Of a DNA stretch of 64,000 nucleotides, positions 11,701 through 22,618 are shown in pieces. Position numbers and translations under genes: made by a program. Source of the stretch: Pelodera strongyloides (lineage: Eukaryota > Nematoda > Chromadorea > Rhabditida > Rhabditidae); NCBI GenBank assembly GCA_036852015.1, contig JAANDG010000221.1, positions 152,256-216,255 on the forward strand. Direction: 5' to 3'. Below the pieces are notes generated by a model. That model made no database searches. It was given only the letters and a program-made list of their open reading frames with translations, and was not told the origin of the DNA. Numbering within the stretch: position 1 is the first letter of the stretch; each line of letters opens with the position of its first letter.

Positions 11701-11998
11701 GTAGCGAGCCAGTGATAATCTTTGAAAAAACCGGCCAAAATTAACTGAACATAACGTTATTCTACTTGATATTGGCTCTTGACACAAGTTGCTTTACGTG
11801 TTATTTCAAGTTGCGCCGCCGCGCTGCCGCGGAGCTACGAAATACGTCCTAGTGGCAAATCTCTCGTTTATTAAAAATTCAGTGGTTAATTAATAATAGA
11901 AACAAAACAGCAATTAACATAATTACCTTGGCTTGTAGCACTTCTCCAGCCATAACTCGTGTGTCGGGTAACACGATGTTGAGCTGTGCGGTCGGCAT
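5722..11998 (-). CDS. Alpha-arrestin (arrestin domain-containing protein, ARRD-type)
   Basis: Nine exons on the minus strand: 11998-11927, 11647-11528, 8598-8521, 8238-8143, 7832-7734, 7186-7145, 7036-6893, 6596-6476 and 6077-5722. They total 1,128 bases, exactly 376 codons with stop. The arrestin_N half shows GEVLQAKVLV, an IRGVGRTGW strand, LPAGRHQFPLQ and LPSSYESQFGNIRYQIKV, all hallmarks of arrestin-fold proteins. The arrestin_C half has CCVRIPDGAPPTH, IIAIHYLLKV and ECEIPLVVTSQGY. Family members are cytosolic adaptors that bind membrane receptors and recruit NEDD4-type ubiquitin ligases for endocytosis; no PPxY motif is visible here. The start is the ATG directly after TTGTTCAG, a pattern typical of SL trans-splicing. 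The last exon ends in a Gly-rich stretch after GGAVAAAYILNGCGG, unusual for the family; see the finding on a MITE-interrupted alternative end. The last exon carries the greatest doubt. Confidence 0.88.
7048..7116 (+). pseudogene. tRNA-like sequence in an arrestin intron
   Basis: It has an A-box-like TGGCCGAGTGGTTAGTGAGGC (a D-arm can form) and a degenerate B-box GGGATCAATCCC, opposite in strand to the host gene. The acceptor and anticodon stems do not pair, so it is not a functional tRNA. It occupies most of the 108-base intron 7037-7144. Confidence 0.45.
8261..8442. mobile_element. MITE family F, copy 2
   Basis: Ends TTAAAGCAGTTGACACGTGG and CCACGTGACATATCGCTTT; the inner arms TGGTTTTGAAAC and GTTTGAGAACCA are also complementary. 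It lies in the arrestin intron between 8238 and 8521. Confidence 0.7.
8715..9125. mobile_element. Inverted-repeat element family E with an internal spacer
   Basis: Two arms of about 130 bases, near-perfect reverse complements (ATAATTTATCGTGGAAAAGA on the left, TCTTTTCCACGATAAATTAT on the right), flank about 140 bases of unrelated sequence. It lies in the arrestin intron between 8598 and 11528. A short ORF (8895-9077, plus) runs from the spacer into the right arm and resembles nothing I recognise. Confidence 0.8.
10201..10222 (+). mobile_element. Non-LTR retrotransposon-type 3' tail
   Basis: AATAAAG followed by an (ATT)n run, as at the 3' ends of RTE/CR1-type LINEs. The 5' limit of the inserted fragment cannot be set; it may reach to about 10000. 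Confidence 0.4.
10387..10569. mobile_element. TIR MITE family B, copy 2
   Basis: Complete copy with both ends, TTAAAGCGAAATACCAGCC and GGCCGGTATTTCGCTTTAA. The interior contains GGGGTCTACTATGGTC and a half-palindromic ATGCTCATTTGCAT. The same subfamily occurs inverted at 15069-15251. It lies in the arrestin intron between 8598 and 11528. Confidence 0.9.
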
Positions 11999-12014
11999 CT
12001 GAACAAAGTAATCG
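11999..12014 (-). promoter_or_regulatory. Probable SL trans-splice acceptor of the arrestin gene
   Basis: On the minus strand a pyrimidine-rich TTACTTTGTTCAG immediately precedes the ATG of the first arrestin exon, leaving no 5' UTR. This is the usual arrangement at spliced-leader acceptor sites in nematodes. It could instead be an ordinary acceptor joined to an upstream exon such as 14280-14206. Confidence 0.5.
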
Positions 12015-12282
12015 ATTTTAATATTTGAAAGAAAAGTGCGCGTAAACTACTGTAACTACTGCTTACCTTACAACTATAACCTTAATATGTATGGCTGAGA
12101 CTCATTCATATATCTACTCATAGTTCTTGTAGTTAATCGAGTTAACCGTACACTTGCACTTGTAATTACGTATACATCAATGGAAATCAATATAACTAGT
12201 TGCAGCTATTCCCTTTCACAAACACTAGCGATTCATTACTGGACATTATAGTTCACGTAGCTTATTGACAGCCCAGCTAATG

Positions 12283-12460
12283 CTAAAGCGAAACACAGCA
12301 CGGTTTCTGAAACGCATAGTAGACAGCTGAATACTTATGTATTTACGCAAAACTGCTCGAATTTAGCACGATTTTTTATTCTAATTTATGTTCGTTTGTA
12401 TAATCTGAATAGGTGTACTCGATGTGGTTTCAATAAAAACCGACCGGTATTTCGCTTTAA
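12283..12460. mobile_element. TIR MITE family B, copy 3
   Basis: Left end CTAAAGCGAAACACAGCACGG (diverged) and right end GACCGGTATTTCGCTTTAA. It lies just upstream of the arrestin start. Confidence 0.8.
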
Positions 12461-13347
12461 ACGTTTGGGAAAGACACCAAGAGCACAATTTGTAAAAATA
12501 AAAGAACCAAAATATCATAAGTGCACATACCACTAAAAGCCACTCTTCATACATTTATAAGTCGCAGAACTTTGTAGGAGACAAGTAACAAAAAATCGAC
12601 AGTGGACGAAGTCGAAACAGCGACCTCTGGCTCGTCATATCCGCATACCTACCGTACTCAAGATATGGAATGAATTAGCTCCATGTTTCGTCCCGGTTTC
12701 TTGATGGTGCAATTGCCCATTTGGGAAAGTTACTGGGAATGGCCGGGTAAGGGGCATTTTTTTATAAAATTAGTGAACTAGAGAATAGAACACGGGATGT
12801 CCACTGATAAATAAATGGGAACGTATTTCTATAACCCAGTGTTGGGTGACAGTGAACGTTGGAAAGGGCTGGTAAAAATACGACGTTGTTTATATATATA
12901 GGACGCACGTCAGTATATGCATAGATAATATCGAGTATTGTAAATATTACTGCAGAATTTCGAACACTAATTGTGTGTAAAGTTAGGGATACCCAGAAGT
13001 ATAGACTTGTAATAAGTTTGTTTAGGGGAGTGTTTTTGTGGACGACATCGCTTCTTGCACAAGGGAAGCTTCGACGAGAAGCCCATCATTGGTTATTATA
13101 AAAACTTTGGTTCGGGCTTTTCGGGGACACTTTTGGTATGAAGGGGTTGAGAGAGAGACGTCGAGGGAGAGAAAGAGGGATGATAGATGGAAAAAGAGTT
13201 AGGAAGAGAGAGAGAGAGAGAGAGAAGCCCCATATTGAATCTAGGATGTCCGGTCCATAGTTCATATTTCTAGAAAAGTGCAAAGAGTAGAAAGAGCGAG
13301 ATTTGGGCATATTAGTGGAGGAGGATTGGTTTCATAATAAGTAACGA

Positions 13348-13748
13348 TTAAAGGGACAGGCCCATCAAATTAAACCTATGTTTACGAGATGTTCAAACTG
13401 TTTACAAAGCATTTTTATTACAATATATACAAACCAAATTTCACCTTCATTCACCCTGGCCTGGGACACTTTTTTCCGATGCGCACAACTCATATGTATA
13501 CCATAAAGCTGCAGATTTCAAAGCCGTATACGCAAATTTTGATCGCAGTCTAATTTTACAATAAATTTGCATAGGCAGCTTGGAAATTTCCGTTTTACGG
13601 TACACATATGCGTTGAGCGCATCGGAAAAAAGTTTCCCAGGGTGAATAAAGGTGAAATTTGGTTCGTATATATTGTAATAAAATTGCTTTATAATAATTA
13701 TGAACGTATCGTAAATATAGGTTTACTTTGATGGGCCTGTCCCTTTAA
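13348..13748. mobile_element. 400-bp hairpin MITE, family C variant
   Basis: Ends TTAAAGGGACAGGCCCATCA and TGATGGGCCTGTCCCTTTAA. The arms are long and complementary, including ACAATATATAC, CACCCTGG/CCAGGGTG and CCGATGCGC/GCGCATCGG. Confidence 0.9.
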
Positions 13749-14205
13749 GCTGCCGAATTGGTAGTTCTAGATTAAAAAATATGTTTGATTGAGACCGACA
13801 ATATACCACACGTTTTAAGACCTAGGTTCCGTATACAGAACATTGTCATACAAAAAATTTAAAAAAAAAAAAAATCCTTACACTGTATCGCCGAGTGATG
13901 AAGCATGATGAATTTTGCTTTATTCTATAAGTAGCCATTGTCAAGGAATAAAATAGGGGAGTGAAAATAACAGGGAAAGGGTTGACAGAAAAATTGGATG
14001 CAAATTCTCTTCAAGGTTCGGCTAAAATCTGATTTAGGGTCAACAAGGAGAAAAAATCTAGGGCAATAAGTCTTCTGAATGTAGTATTTTTTTCAAAACA
14101 AGTCACTTACCTTCCATACCTACCTTCCAATAAACTAATCCAAGGTTATCCAATCCAGTGATAATTTTTTTTTAAACATATTTCCGAAGAATAAAGTAAT
14201 CAAAC

Positions 14206-14280
14206 CTCTTCAGTCCGCTGTCCAAATGCGACAATACTCCGACGGATTTGGTGCAGTCGTTCCGGTACACCGAGGGGCAT
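14206..14280 (-). CDS. Possible alternative first exon of the arrestin gene
   Basis: On the minus strand an ATG opens 25 codons (MPLGVPERLHQIRR...) ending in phase 0 at a GTTTGA donor, so it could splice in frame to the ATG exon at 11998. Codon content looks coding. No acceptor or promoter evidence distinguishes a real exon from chance. Confidence 0.3.
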
Positions 14281-14541
14281 TTTTGAATAGTTACGGTAAT
14301 TGAGATTCTGGATTTTTAGATTTTTGAGAGGCCATAAGGACAGAAAGAGAGCAGAAGCTAGAGAGATTTAGATTGTAAAGTTAGAGAGAGAAAAAAAGAG
14401 AGAGAGAGAGCGATTTTCTTCCAAAGTTACCGATTTTTTCAAAGCCAGCGTCGGAAGAGTATAATCATGGACTGATGAGATAAAGAATCCATTATAACTG
14501 TTATTCCGATCGGACGCAGTGAAAACTGAGAACACAATAAA

Positions 14542-14769
14542 TCTTAGTATATAAAGCAGAATAGTTTACTGTTTTGTTTGTGTGACCGAAACGAAAATTA
14601 GAATATCAAAGGCTATAAAAGAAGAGTCGGAGCCCAGTCTTGAGCAAGCGAAATGCGAATCTTATTTCATGATTTTTTCAATATACGTTGCAAAAGTGTC
14701 ACACAAGTGTGCTCACTGTTCCTGCATTTTATACTTTGAAAGTCGCCTCAGGGGGCGATAGCCGTCTGG
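14542..14769 (+). mobile_element. Non-autonomous Helitron-like element, copy 1
   Basis: Begins A|TCTTAGTATATAAAG and ends with a hairpin-forming GTCGCCTCAGGGGGCGAT, then AGCCGTCTGG|T. The A|TC start, the hairpin and a CTRR|T end are Helitron signatures. The copy at 33284 matches it over its whole length. No target duplication is seen, as expected for Helitrons. Confidence 0.65.
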
Positions 14770-14871
14770 TAACACAACAAATAACAAACCAATTATGTTG
14801 ATGAGTGATGATTGATGAAGCTTGGGGAAAATTGGGATTTGCAAACGTTATCCTGGGTCCCTTCAACTTGC

Positions 14872-14912
<41 letters not shown>

Positions 14913-15068
14913 CATTCTCTCTTTCCGTCTCGTCATTCTCTCTCTGTTATGAGGATCAGCCGGACTAGTTGTAATAATGAGCGTATGACATGCGAGCACG
15001 AAAAGTGATCCAGCTTGAAATTGGGGTAGAGTTTGAGCAAATTTTTGAAACAAGGAGCAAATCTGCTG

Positions 15069-15251
15069 TTAAAGCGAAATACCGGCCAGTTTCTGAAAGG
15101 CATCGAGTACTCCCTGGTTTCCTATGCTTCATATGCAAATGAGCATAAATTTGAATAAAAAATAGACCCCAGTAGACCCCTTTTAGCATAACTGCATAAG
15201 AATGCTGATATTTGAGATGTGTTTCAAAAACCGGCTGGTATTTCGCTTTAA
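15069..15251. mobile_element. TIR MITE family B, copy 4 (inverted relative to copy 2)
   Basis: Complete: TTAAAGCGAAATACCGGCCAG to CCGGCTGGTATTTCGCTTTAA. The interior GAATAAAAAATAGACCCC is the reverse complement of that in the copy at 10387. Confidence 0.9.
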
Positions 15252-15310
15252 TAGGAAGCCGCCAGCGACCATCTCGGTGCATCTAGTCCTTGTGGATTCC
15301 GTGAGAGCAA

Positions 15311-15715
15311 TCTTATTATATAAAGGAGAAGAGTTTACTTTTTTGTTTGTGTGAACATAACGAAATTCTTTCATAAAGAAAATTTTCTATTCACAATCGA
15401 AATATAACATACAAAATCTTTGCCGCTGGCGGGATTCGAACCCACACCAGCACACAATCTCTCGATTCACAGTCCAACGCTCTACCTGTTGAGCTATGCT
15501 AGATTATATGTCGAGGATATTATAGGAGATATTATAGGAGAAGAGAAGTGCGATAGAAAATTTGCATGATTTGCACAAACGCTGAAGTCCAGAGCCAAAT
15601 TATACGTTTCCACATAAACGTAAATGAAAGTTTTATTTTGAACAGTGTGTAACAATCGGCCGAAGGCCGATTCCTCCAGTCGGAGAAGAGCCCGTAGGGC
15701 TCTTCGAACGGCTGG
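15311..15715 (+). mobile_element. Helitron-like element, copy 2 (longer, with tRNA-like insert)
   Basis: The 5' end A|TCTTATTATATAAAGGAG is identical to copy 3. It ends after two consecutive perfect hairpins, ATCGGCCGAAGGCCGAT and AGAGCCCGTAGGGCTCT, then CGAACGGCTGG|T. The interior, different from the other copies, carries the tRNA-like sequence at 15421-15503. Confidence 0.5.
15421..15503 (-). pseudogene. tRNA-like sequence (His-GTG-like anticodon loop)
   Basis: On the minus strand: D-arm GCTC/GAGC with AACAGGTA, anticodon loop CTGTGAA, and a consensus T-arm GTGGGTTCGAATCCCGC. The two acceptor strands do not pair and the variable region is over-long. It is therefore more likely a tRNA-derived SINE or pseudogene than a working tRNA-His. 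Confidence 0.5.
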
Positions 15716-16297
15716 TATTCTAATACTTCGATGACACGGGCGCGCAGAATAAATTAGCATATGAACAAAGCCTTTATCACAGTTTCAGCGCCACGGGGTT
15801 TGCCCGCGAAATGAAGAGCTTCAGAATTCAGAATACTGATCAAAACCCTATGTGGAGGAATTAATTTGTGAGCAGAAAGGAGGAAAGGAGGAGGCTAATG
15901 TATATGTATGGTCATCAGAAAATGTGAAAGAACCATGTAATGGAGTTAGCATTTTTGGGCATCCATTTCGTGAAAAAAACTGACGACGGCGAGAGAGGGA
16001 TAGAGATAGAGAGAGAAATGGGAAGAGAGAGAGAGAGAGAAGGGGAGAGAGAGAAAGAGAGAGATGGAAGAGTGCGCAAGATTGAAAGAAGGATTTCTTT
16101 CCTTCAATCCAATTTTTCAAAAGACATCAACACTTGAAGCTCTTATGAGGTTAGTGATATAGTGCGTGGGCATGAGAGGGGACAGAGGGCGAGAGGGAGA
16201 GGATGTTGGAGGTAACAGGAGAAAGAGAGTAAGTTATAGCGCAATTATTTAATTGGTGAATGTTAATTATTCAATTAGTGAATGATAATTATGTTTC

Positions 16298-16496
16298 TTA
16301 AAGGGTCAGGCCCACCGATATAAACCTATATTTGTTATTTGATCATATTCATACAAAGGGTAGCGCACCGGAAACACTTCACCAGGGTGAATCTGAATGA
16401 TATTTAGTTTGTATATATTGTAAAAAACAGCCTTGCCCTTATGAATTATGATCAAATAATAAACATAGGTTTATATCGGTGGGCCTGACCCTTTAA
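16298..16496. mobile_element. 199-bp hairpin MITE, family C short form
   Basis: Ends TTAAAGGGTCAGGCCCACC and GGTGGGCCTGACCCTTTAA. The arms pair through CGATATAAACCTAT/ATAGGTTTATATCG and ATTTGATCATA/TATGATCAAAT. Confidence 0.92.
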
Positions 16497-19400
16497 ATCA
16501 AAGGCTAATTAATAAGACTGATTGTGAGACCCAGAAGGTGACGATTTCGACGTGAAAGCTTAGGTTTGAAAATTGTTGGAGACATAGAGAAACATATATA
16601 TGAAAGAGAGAAGCTAACGAAACCAATCATCAGAAATAGAGGAAGGACGAGAAGAGGACGAGGACTTCCGTTCCTACTTTATTTCTTGAGAGGGAGATAG
16701 AGATAGAGAGGGAGAGAGGGAGGTAGAGATTGAGAGAAATGACAGAGAAAGAGAGATCCAGAGGGGAGAGGGAGCTAGACGAAAGCGTTCTTTGATTGCG
16801 TAGAAAAGTAATAATACTCCAGTTTTACCAGGATTACATGAAGAGCAACGCTACATCCAGTATAAAATGTAACACTAAAATATTTTGATAACAATGACGT
16901 CATCAATCAATAAAATGAAGATTTGCACAATCAATAAATAATGTTAACTTGCCTAGAATCTGACGGAGGTGTTGAATTCCCGAGTATGTAATAGTAAGCA
17001 ATGGAGACAAGGGCCCGATTAATTTCATCAGCAATTCAGGTGTAGTGGAGGGAGGGAGAAAGAGAGAGAGAGAGAGAGAGAGAGTGTGAGAGAGAGAGTG
17101 AGAGAGTGAGAGAGAGAGTGAGGGATGCATGTAGAGACCTGAGGAGGTCGTAGAGAAACTGGAGAATGGCCCACAGGTGAAATAGATACCCCCTGACTTC
17201 TGAGTGAACATATATGAGGAACGCATGCTCTACAAGGAATAATAAAATAGTATATAAAAATTCAGAGAGGGGGTGGTGACGAATAGAACAGGAGTCGAAA
17301 CAGAGAGACAACGGAAGAGAGTGAGAGAGAGAAATGGAGAGAGAGAAAGAAGGAAAGAGGGGAAATAAGAAAGACTTAGAAATAGAGAAAGAAAGAGGTG
17401 AAGAGCAGCGAGTGTGGTGTGTTGATGTAGCGAGTTGTGTTCTCTTGCGAACTGTTTATTTTACATTTTGCATTATTCAATAAAGTAATTCAGTGTTTAG
17501 TTTAAAGCAGTATTGTACCTACTTTGGGAAATTTGCATACGATATGCATGTCCTATGTATCCTATGCAAATTTTTGGTGCCCGTTTCCGAGTTTGATCTT
17601 ACCAAAAGTCGTGCAGTCTTCTGATCGTGTATTGCCATCGGGATAAGACTTGTGGCGAATTGACGGAGGAAATTTTGATTTCCCGCCATTTCTCCGGTAG
17701 AGGGTACTGTAGTCCGAATTTAATCAATAAAATATATTTAGTCAGTGCTATATACCAATATACGGTAATCAGTATATTAGATTTAAATTGCTACAAATTA
17801 TTAATTTCACATGGTTTATGATAGTAGTAGGCTACTAAAACATAAATTGTAATTCAAAGATATAGATTACTAAATAATACAGCCAAACAATAGTATGAGT
17901 AAAATCGTAAAGTAGAATAAAGGTATAAACCACTTTAATATTTTAAAATATAAAATAAGTAATGCCAAATTTCCAAATAACAACATTGCTTTTCAAGTGC
18001 GAGTTATTATGTTGTGGCGACTATTATGAAAAATCTCTCTCTGGATAAAACGACATAAAAAGGCATAAAGTCGCCCTCAGAAAAGAGACCAAGCTTCTAA
18101 ACAATATTCTAAAGAACTCAGTGAATGGACCACGTTATATAGAGCACGAGAGAACATAATTCTTGTTTCAGTCTAATACATTTTACTTTGAATACCTAAC
18201 TACTACGAGACGTACTACTGATACCCATCATAGCGTTGCTAAGGTTGACTGCGAATTATGATTAGAAACAAGGTGCCCATATGTTTTTTAATAAAATCCT
18301 ATTTTGGGAGATTATTTGAAAATAGATGGAAAAGTTTGGCTTTGTTTAGATTTAGGTGTCAATGCATAAGAATATGCTATGCACAGAAGAGAGTTACAGT
18401 GGTAATTTGAAACTAGGGAAACTTTTTGGACGCTGGAAAAAGTGATGAGAAGATCCCTTTTCTACGATTTTGCTTTGTTAAATTTCGTGAACGTTTACAA
18501 GTCGTTGATGAATGCATTTTGATCCTCACTAGTAGATACTATTTTAAAAATAATACGAGTACACTTAGAATCAAAACCTTGAATAGCATTTTAATCTATA
18601 AGTCACCAAAAATAAATGCGGAAGCAAATTGAAACAAGCCAAAAAATTATAGGTTCAAAATTTTTTCCAAAATTTTGAGTTCAAGAGGGGTGCAATTCAC
18701 TCGGGTAGTATCCAGTTTCAATGATACAAGAAAGCTACAAAGGAGAAATATAAATATAAATAAAAGAATAAATAAATACAATACAACCAACCTGCACACG
18801 GCGTCGTGAGCCACGACAAAGCAGCGCGCAAATTTGTCTGCGAAAAAAACACCGCTGGACAGTGGAAAAGAATTGTAATATATAAACTTACCAATTTCAA
18901 ATTTGTTGGTTTAAAGGGTACTGTAATATCCTCCGCGGCTCGAGATCTAGTGATTTTACGTACGATTTTCATTGCCGTGATTTATGTTTGATTAGAAAGT
19001 TTAGTAATAGAATATGTTGATTTGTGATATAAATTAATAGGATGTGCAGTGTGCTGATGGAAGCAGGAGCACCGAAAAAATACGAATTCTGTAGATATAG
19101 TCAGTCTCCTATAAACTTGTATCTAAACAGTGACGGATTCCGTTTAGTTTTAGAGTGTCAGGTATATCTAGTGGATGTCTAAGCTCAGGAGTCTAGCAAA
19201 AACCAAAAGATCTTGAATTAAATTTGTACTTAACAAACGTAAAGATGTATCAGGTGTATCTTATTTCTTATTTAAAAAAAGTCAAAGGTGTATCAGAGGT
19301 ATCTTTTTATTAATGAAGAAAAGCGGCTAAGTGCATTTGAAAGAAGATATACGAGAAAAGATCAAGAATAAGAACAAGACATATGTTTTCCACATATCAA

Positions 19401-19847
19401 ATTTTTGTCTGGGATGACATATGAATGACGAGTTACATGGGAAACCGAAGAACCCATTTGGTGACGGTTCTCTGGTTTTTTTTTCGTGGCCAGCACATGT
19501 GGTGACCATTTGGTGACCTTGTCGTGGCCAAGTTTTCTCGAATACCGTCGTCAACTGGTCACCATATGGTTGTGATTTTCTTTCTTTTTCCTATGACTTA
19601 CATTGAGCTTAGATGCCCAGTGATACGTGCAGTTACAGGAAAATAATAATTTTTTATTGCTTGCGTTATGTATCTCCGTTTTGTACGTAATTGTTCCTTG
19701 CCTGATGATGGCCTAGGGCTAGGGCCCAAAAATCGGAGATAAATGTGATTAAAACACTGTTTTCTTGGTTGGAAAAGCTATACTATACGCTGATTATTAA
19801 TTTTATCACTCAATTTTCAACTCACATTCCGACTAAATGGTGCGCAC

Positions 19848-20144
19848 TCATACACCAATGACCGAATCAATCCACTGGGCATGCCTGTAATTATCGTTGG
19901 TTGTTCCTTGAGTCCTTGACATTTTATTGTAGTAGCCATGAGATGAGCGGAGCACATTCACTGTATGCAAAGCAAAAACCCTGAATTCTGTCTTGTGCAT
20001 ATGCCAATTTTTGATATCATATTCACACTCTACCCTAATTTGCATACCATTCGTGAACTTCTTCTCAAAGTAGGCTTGTACTGGTCGGCCTACCGCAGTC
20101 TTTGGGGTTGAAGGCGCAGGGGGAGGAGCCGGGTGCGGAGCCAT
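19848..20144 (-). CDS. Possible small gene, 98 codons, unknown
   Basis: ATG opens 98 codons with a Pro-rich start (MAPHPAPPPAPSTPK) followed by a mixed region GRPVQAYFEKKF...VECEYDIKNW that looks protein-like. An ATTACAG lies eight bases upstream of the ATG and could be a trans-splice acceptor. No family recognised, and a chance ORF in a reiterated GC-richer patch is not excluded. Confidence 0.25.
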   Translation of the reverse strand: MAPHPAPPPAPSTPKTAVGRPVQAYFEKKFTNGMQIRVECEYDIKNWHMHKTEFRVFALHTVNVLRSSHGYYNKMSRTQGTTNDNYRHAQWIDSVIGV

Positions 20145-20350
20145 TGGAGGTACTGTAATTGTAGCAGAATTTAGTACTAGGGGGCGGAGCTAGTGGAGGT
20201 ACTGTAACGTATGAAGTATGAACTGAAAATTAAATATTTTCTGCTTGGCTGCACTTACTTTCATTGGGAGTAAGGCAGTAAGGGCAATTAGATTCCCAAC
20301 CCGGGCTTATACAACTGCATAATTATCACTGGTAATTTATCAGTACTTTT

Positions 20351-20532
20351 TTAAAGCGAAATAACGGCCGGTTTTTGAAAATCATCGAGTACACCAGCAT
20401 TCTTATGCAGCGTATGCAAATGAACACAAATTATGATACAAAATTGAGGTAAATTCGAGCAAATTAGCATAAGTATGTAAGAATTCAGTTGTCCACGATG
20501 TGTTTCAAAAACCGGCCGGTATTTCGCTTTAA
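20351..20532. mobile_element. TIR MITE family B, copy 5
   Basis: Complete: TTAAAGCGAAATAACGGCCGG to CCGGCCGGTATTTCGCTTTAA, in the same orientation as copies 7 and 8 (interior TAAATTCGAGCAAATTAGC). Confidence 0.92.
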
Positions 20533-20954
20533 AAAAATCAACTACTTTTCTCCATATACTATAAAATTACTGAAAAATGCACCGTACCATATTCTGCATA
20601 CACGTTCCGTATGTGCATTGTAATTTCGGTTGCCTAAACGCAATTAGTTTCTCATATTGCATTCCTAATAAACCGCGAAATTCATAGATTATAGCAGTAG
20701 TAATATTTACTGGTTCAAGACTGTGTCTGGCATTGGAAAGATATCAGAATACATTTTTACGCAGTTCTTAAATCCAGCCAATGCATTGAAAAACCATACA
20801 TATACCATATACATACATATATTTGCTATAAATCTTAAGGGACATGAAAATCTTAGGAAAGAACTCATTTTCGAAAAAACTTTGTTTGGTTCCAGAAGAC
20901 AAACCGGAGAAGACAACTCCAAATGAAGTTCTCAATTTAGGAGAAAGCTTTTAA

Positions 20955-21130
20955 GGAAAATGGGATATGGGAAGAGAGAGAGAGGGAGATAGGGAGAGAG
21001 AGAGGGAGAGAGATAGTCAGAGAGAGGGAGAGGAGGGAGGGAGAGGGAGAGAGAGAAGGAGAGACGGAGATAGGGAGAGAGTGAGAGAGAGAGGGGGAAG
21101 GGGAGGAAGGAAGAGAGAGGAGAGAGGGAA
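20955..21130. repeat. GA-rich microsatellite
   Basis: About 175 bases of imperfect (GA)n/(GGGAGA)n on the plus strand. The long Arg/Glu- and Ser/Leu-rich ORFs across it are artefacts of the repeat. Confidence 0.95.
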
Positions 21131-21281
21131 AAAACATAGCGAGAGTATTTTTTAAAGTTATCAGTGTTTCTCAACAATAGTCTTAGTTAGAGTGAACAAG
21201 GCGAAGTATCTAAGTCTACTCGCTTGAGAATTAAAAATTGCCTCTCTCCAATTGTGTTCTAGCTTACAATTAGAATCATGA

Positions 21282-21335
21282 TCTTATTATATAAAGTTGG
21301 GAGCTTTGCTTTTTTGTTTGTGTGTTTGTTTGAAT
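21282..21335 (+). mobile_element. Helitron-like 5' end fragment
   Basis: Begins A|TCTTATTATATAAAG and shares the TTTTTTGTTTGTGTG stretch with copies at 14542, 15311 and 33284. No matching hairpin plus CTRR end could be found downstream. Confidence 0.45.
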
Positions 21336-22618
21336 GATTGTTAGTTTGGCTGACGTGCGTTACGCTCAGGAAGTAGGATTGGTTCAGTAGTTCATGTTCC
21401 CATGAATTGGGAGAAGTTTTAGGTGTTTATTGGGAAGTGAATCCTGTAAAATTGTAATCACTATACGGATAATATTAACAGCAAGATCCAAAATAATCTT
21501 TCTAAATTTGCCATGAGGATTACTATAAAGTGCTTCCAGATTTGAGCTAATCCGCTTCCATCAACAAATTCACTTACTAAATATATTTTAACAAAAGTTC
21601 AAAACTCGTGATTTAAATACGGATTGAATATTTTATACTTTATAAACCTTTATTTATACTTTACTTTTTTAAAGACATTTTCGCATCGTGAAATATATAT
21701 AAGTACTAACGAACACATTGTCCTCATTTCAACTATAAATCTACAAAATTCGAATATTTTATTGGCAAGTATATGAAACGAAAAAGTACAAGGCAAGTCA
21801 AATGAGATGTTGAATAATTTATCGATTTTCATTTATTTCTGAATTATAATCAATTGAGCATTCACATAGGAGGATGGATTAAAAATCTATATACAAAGTC
21901 ACTTATCCAGGTTAATTACATTTTCTTGGGATAAAATAGCACCATTAATCGAATAAAGATTTTAAAAAGTGAAAAATGCCATATTATGTGAGATTAGTAA
22001 ATTGTGAAGATAGTAGTAGTATAGTAGGCATGTATATGAACTCCTCACCAGGGAGACACTGGGGAAAGATCACCGTGGTGAACTTTCTCCCAGCCCTACC
22101 CTTGTTGGGGAATGCATAATTGACTTTATATAATATTAGTTACTAGACGTGGTAATGACTACTTCTTAAAACTACACCGAATTCTAACTTGTCTACTGGA
22201 TTCTAACTCGCGCTACTGTAAATCATGAGCTCATCGGCATGTTTTTAAAGAGAAAATAAGCGTGGTTTTGCAAAATGAGCACTAAATTAAGCCGTTCCTC
22301 ATCAAAGATAGATATTTAAACAGTACACGCCCACTTTCCCTTTAAATGTGTATAAAAATGCTTACAAAATCAAACGAATGAAAGTTATTCAACGATGTGT
22401 GGCAGTACAAAATGGCATCAGTATTAGAAAGTTGTTTCAAAGTGTTAATGTCTAATTAATCAAAGTTACGTATATATTAAATGCTAACAATAAGCTCTTA
22501 AAAAGCCAGAAAAAGTGTACAAGTAAAGTAAAACTAGAGAACGGTAAATCAGAGAATCATAGGCAATTAATTAGCCAGATGATAATTAGAAAATCAATAA
22601 ATCTATAATTGACCCAAT

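Larger units (their letters stand above)
12015..22618. other. Repeat-rich intergenic region between the arrestin and MUP-4-like genes
   Basis: No gene could be assembled here with confidence. It contains MITEs (12283, 13348, 15069, 16298, 20351), Helitron-like elements (14542, 15311, 21282), a tRNA-like sequence (15421) and GA/CT microsatellites around 13205, 14380, 14880, 15985, 16680, 17045 and 20955. Two weak candidates are listed separately: an alternative arrestin first exon at 14206 and a 98-codon ORF at 19848. Confidence 0.6.

Noticed and set aside
15421..15503. Functional tRNA-His gene
   Set aside because: D, anticodon and T arms are recognisable, but the acceptor strands do not pair and the variable loop is too long.
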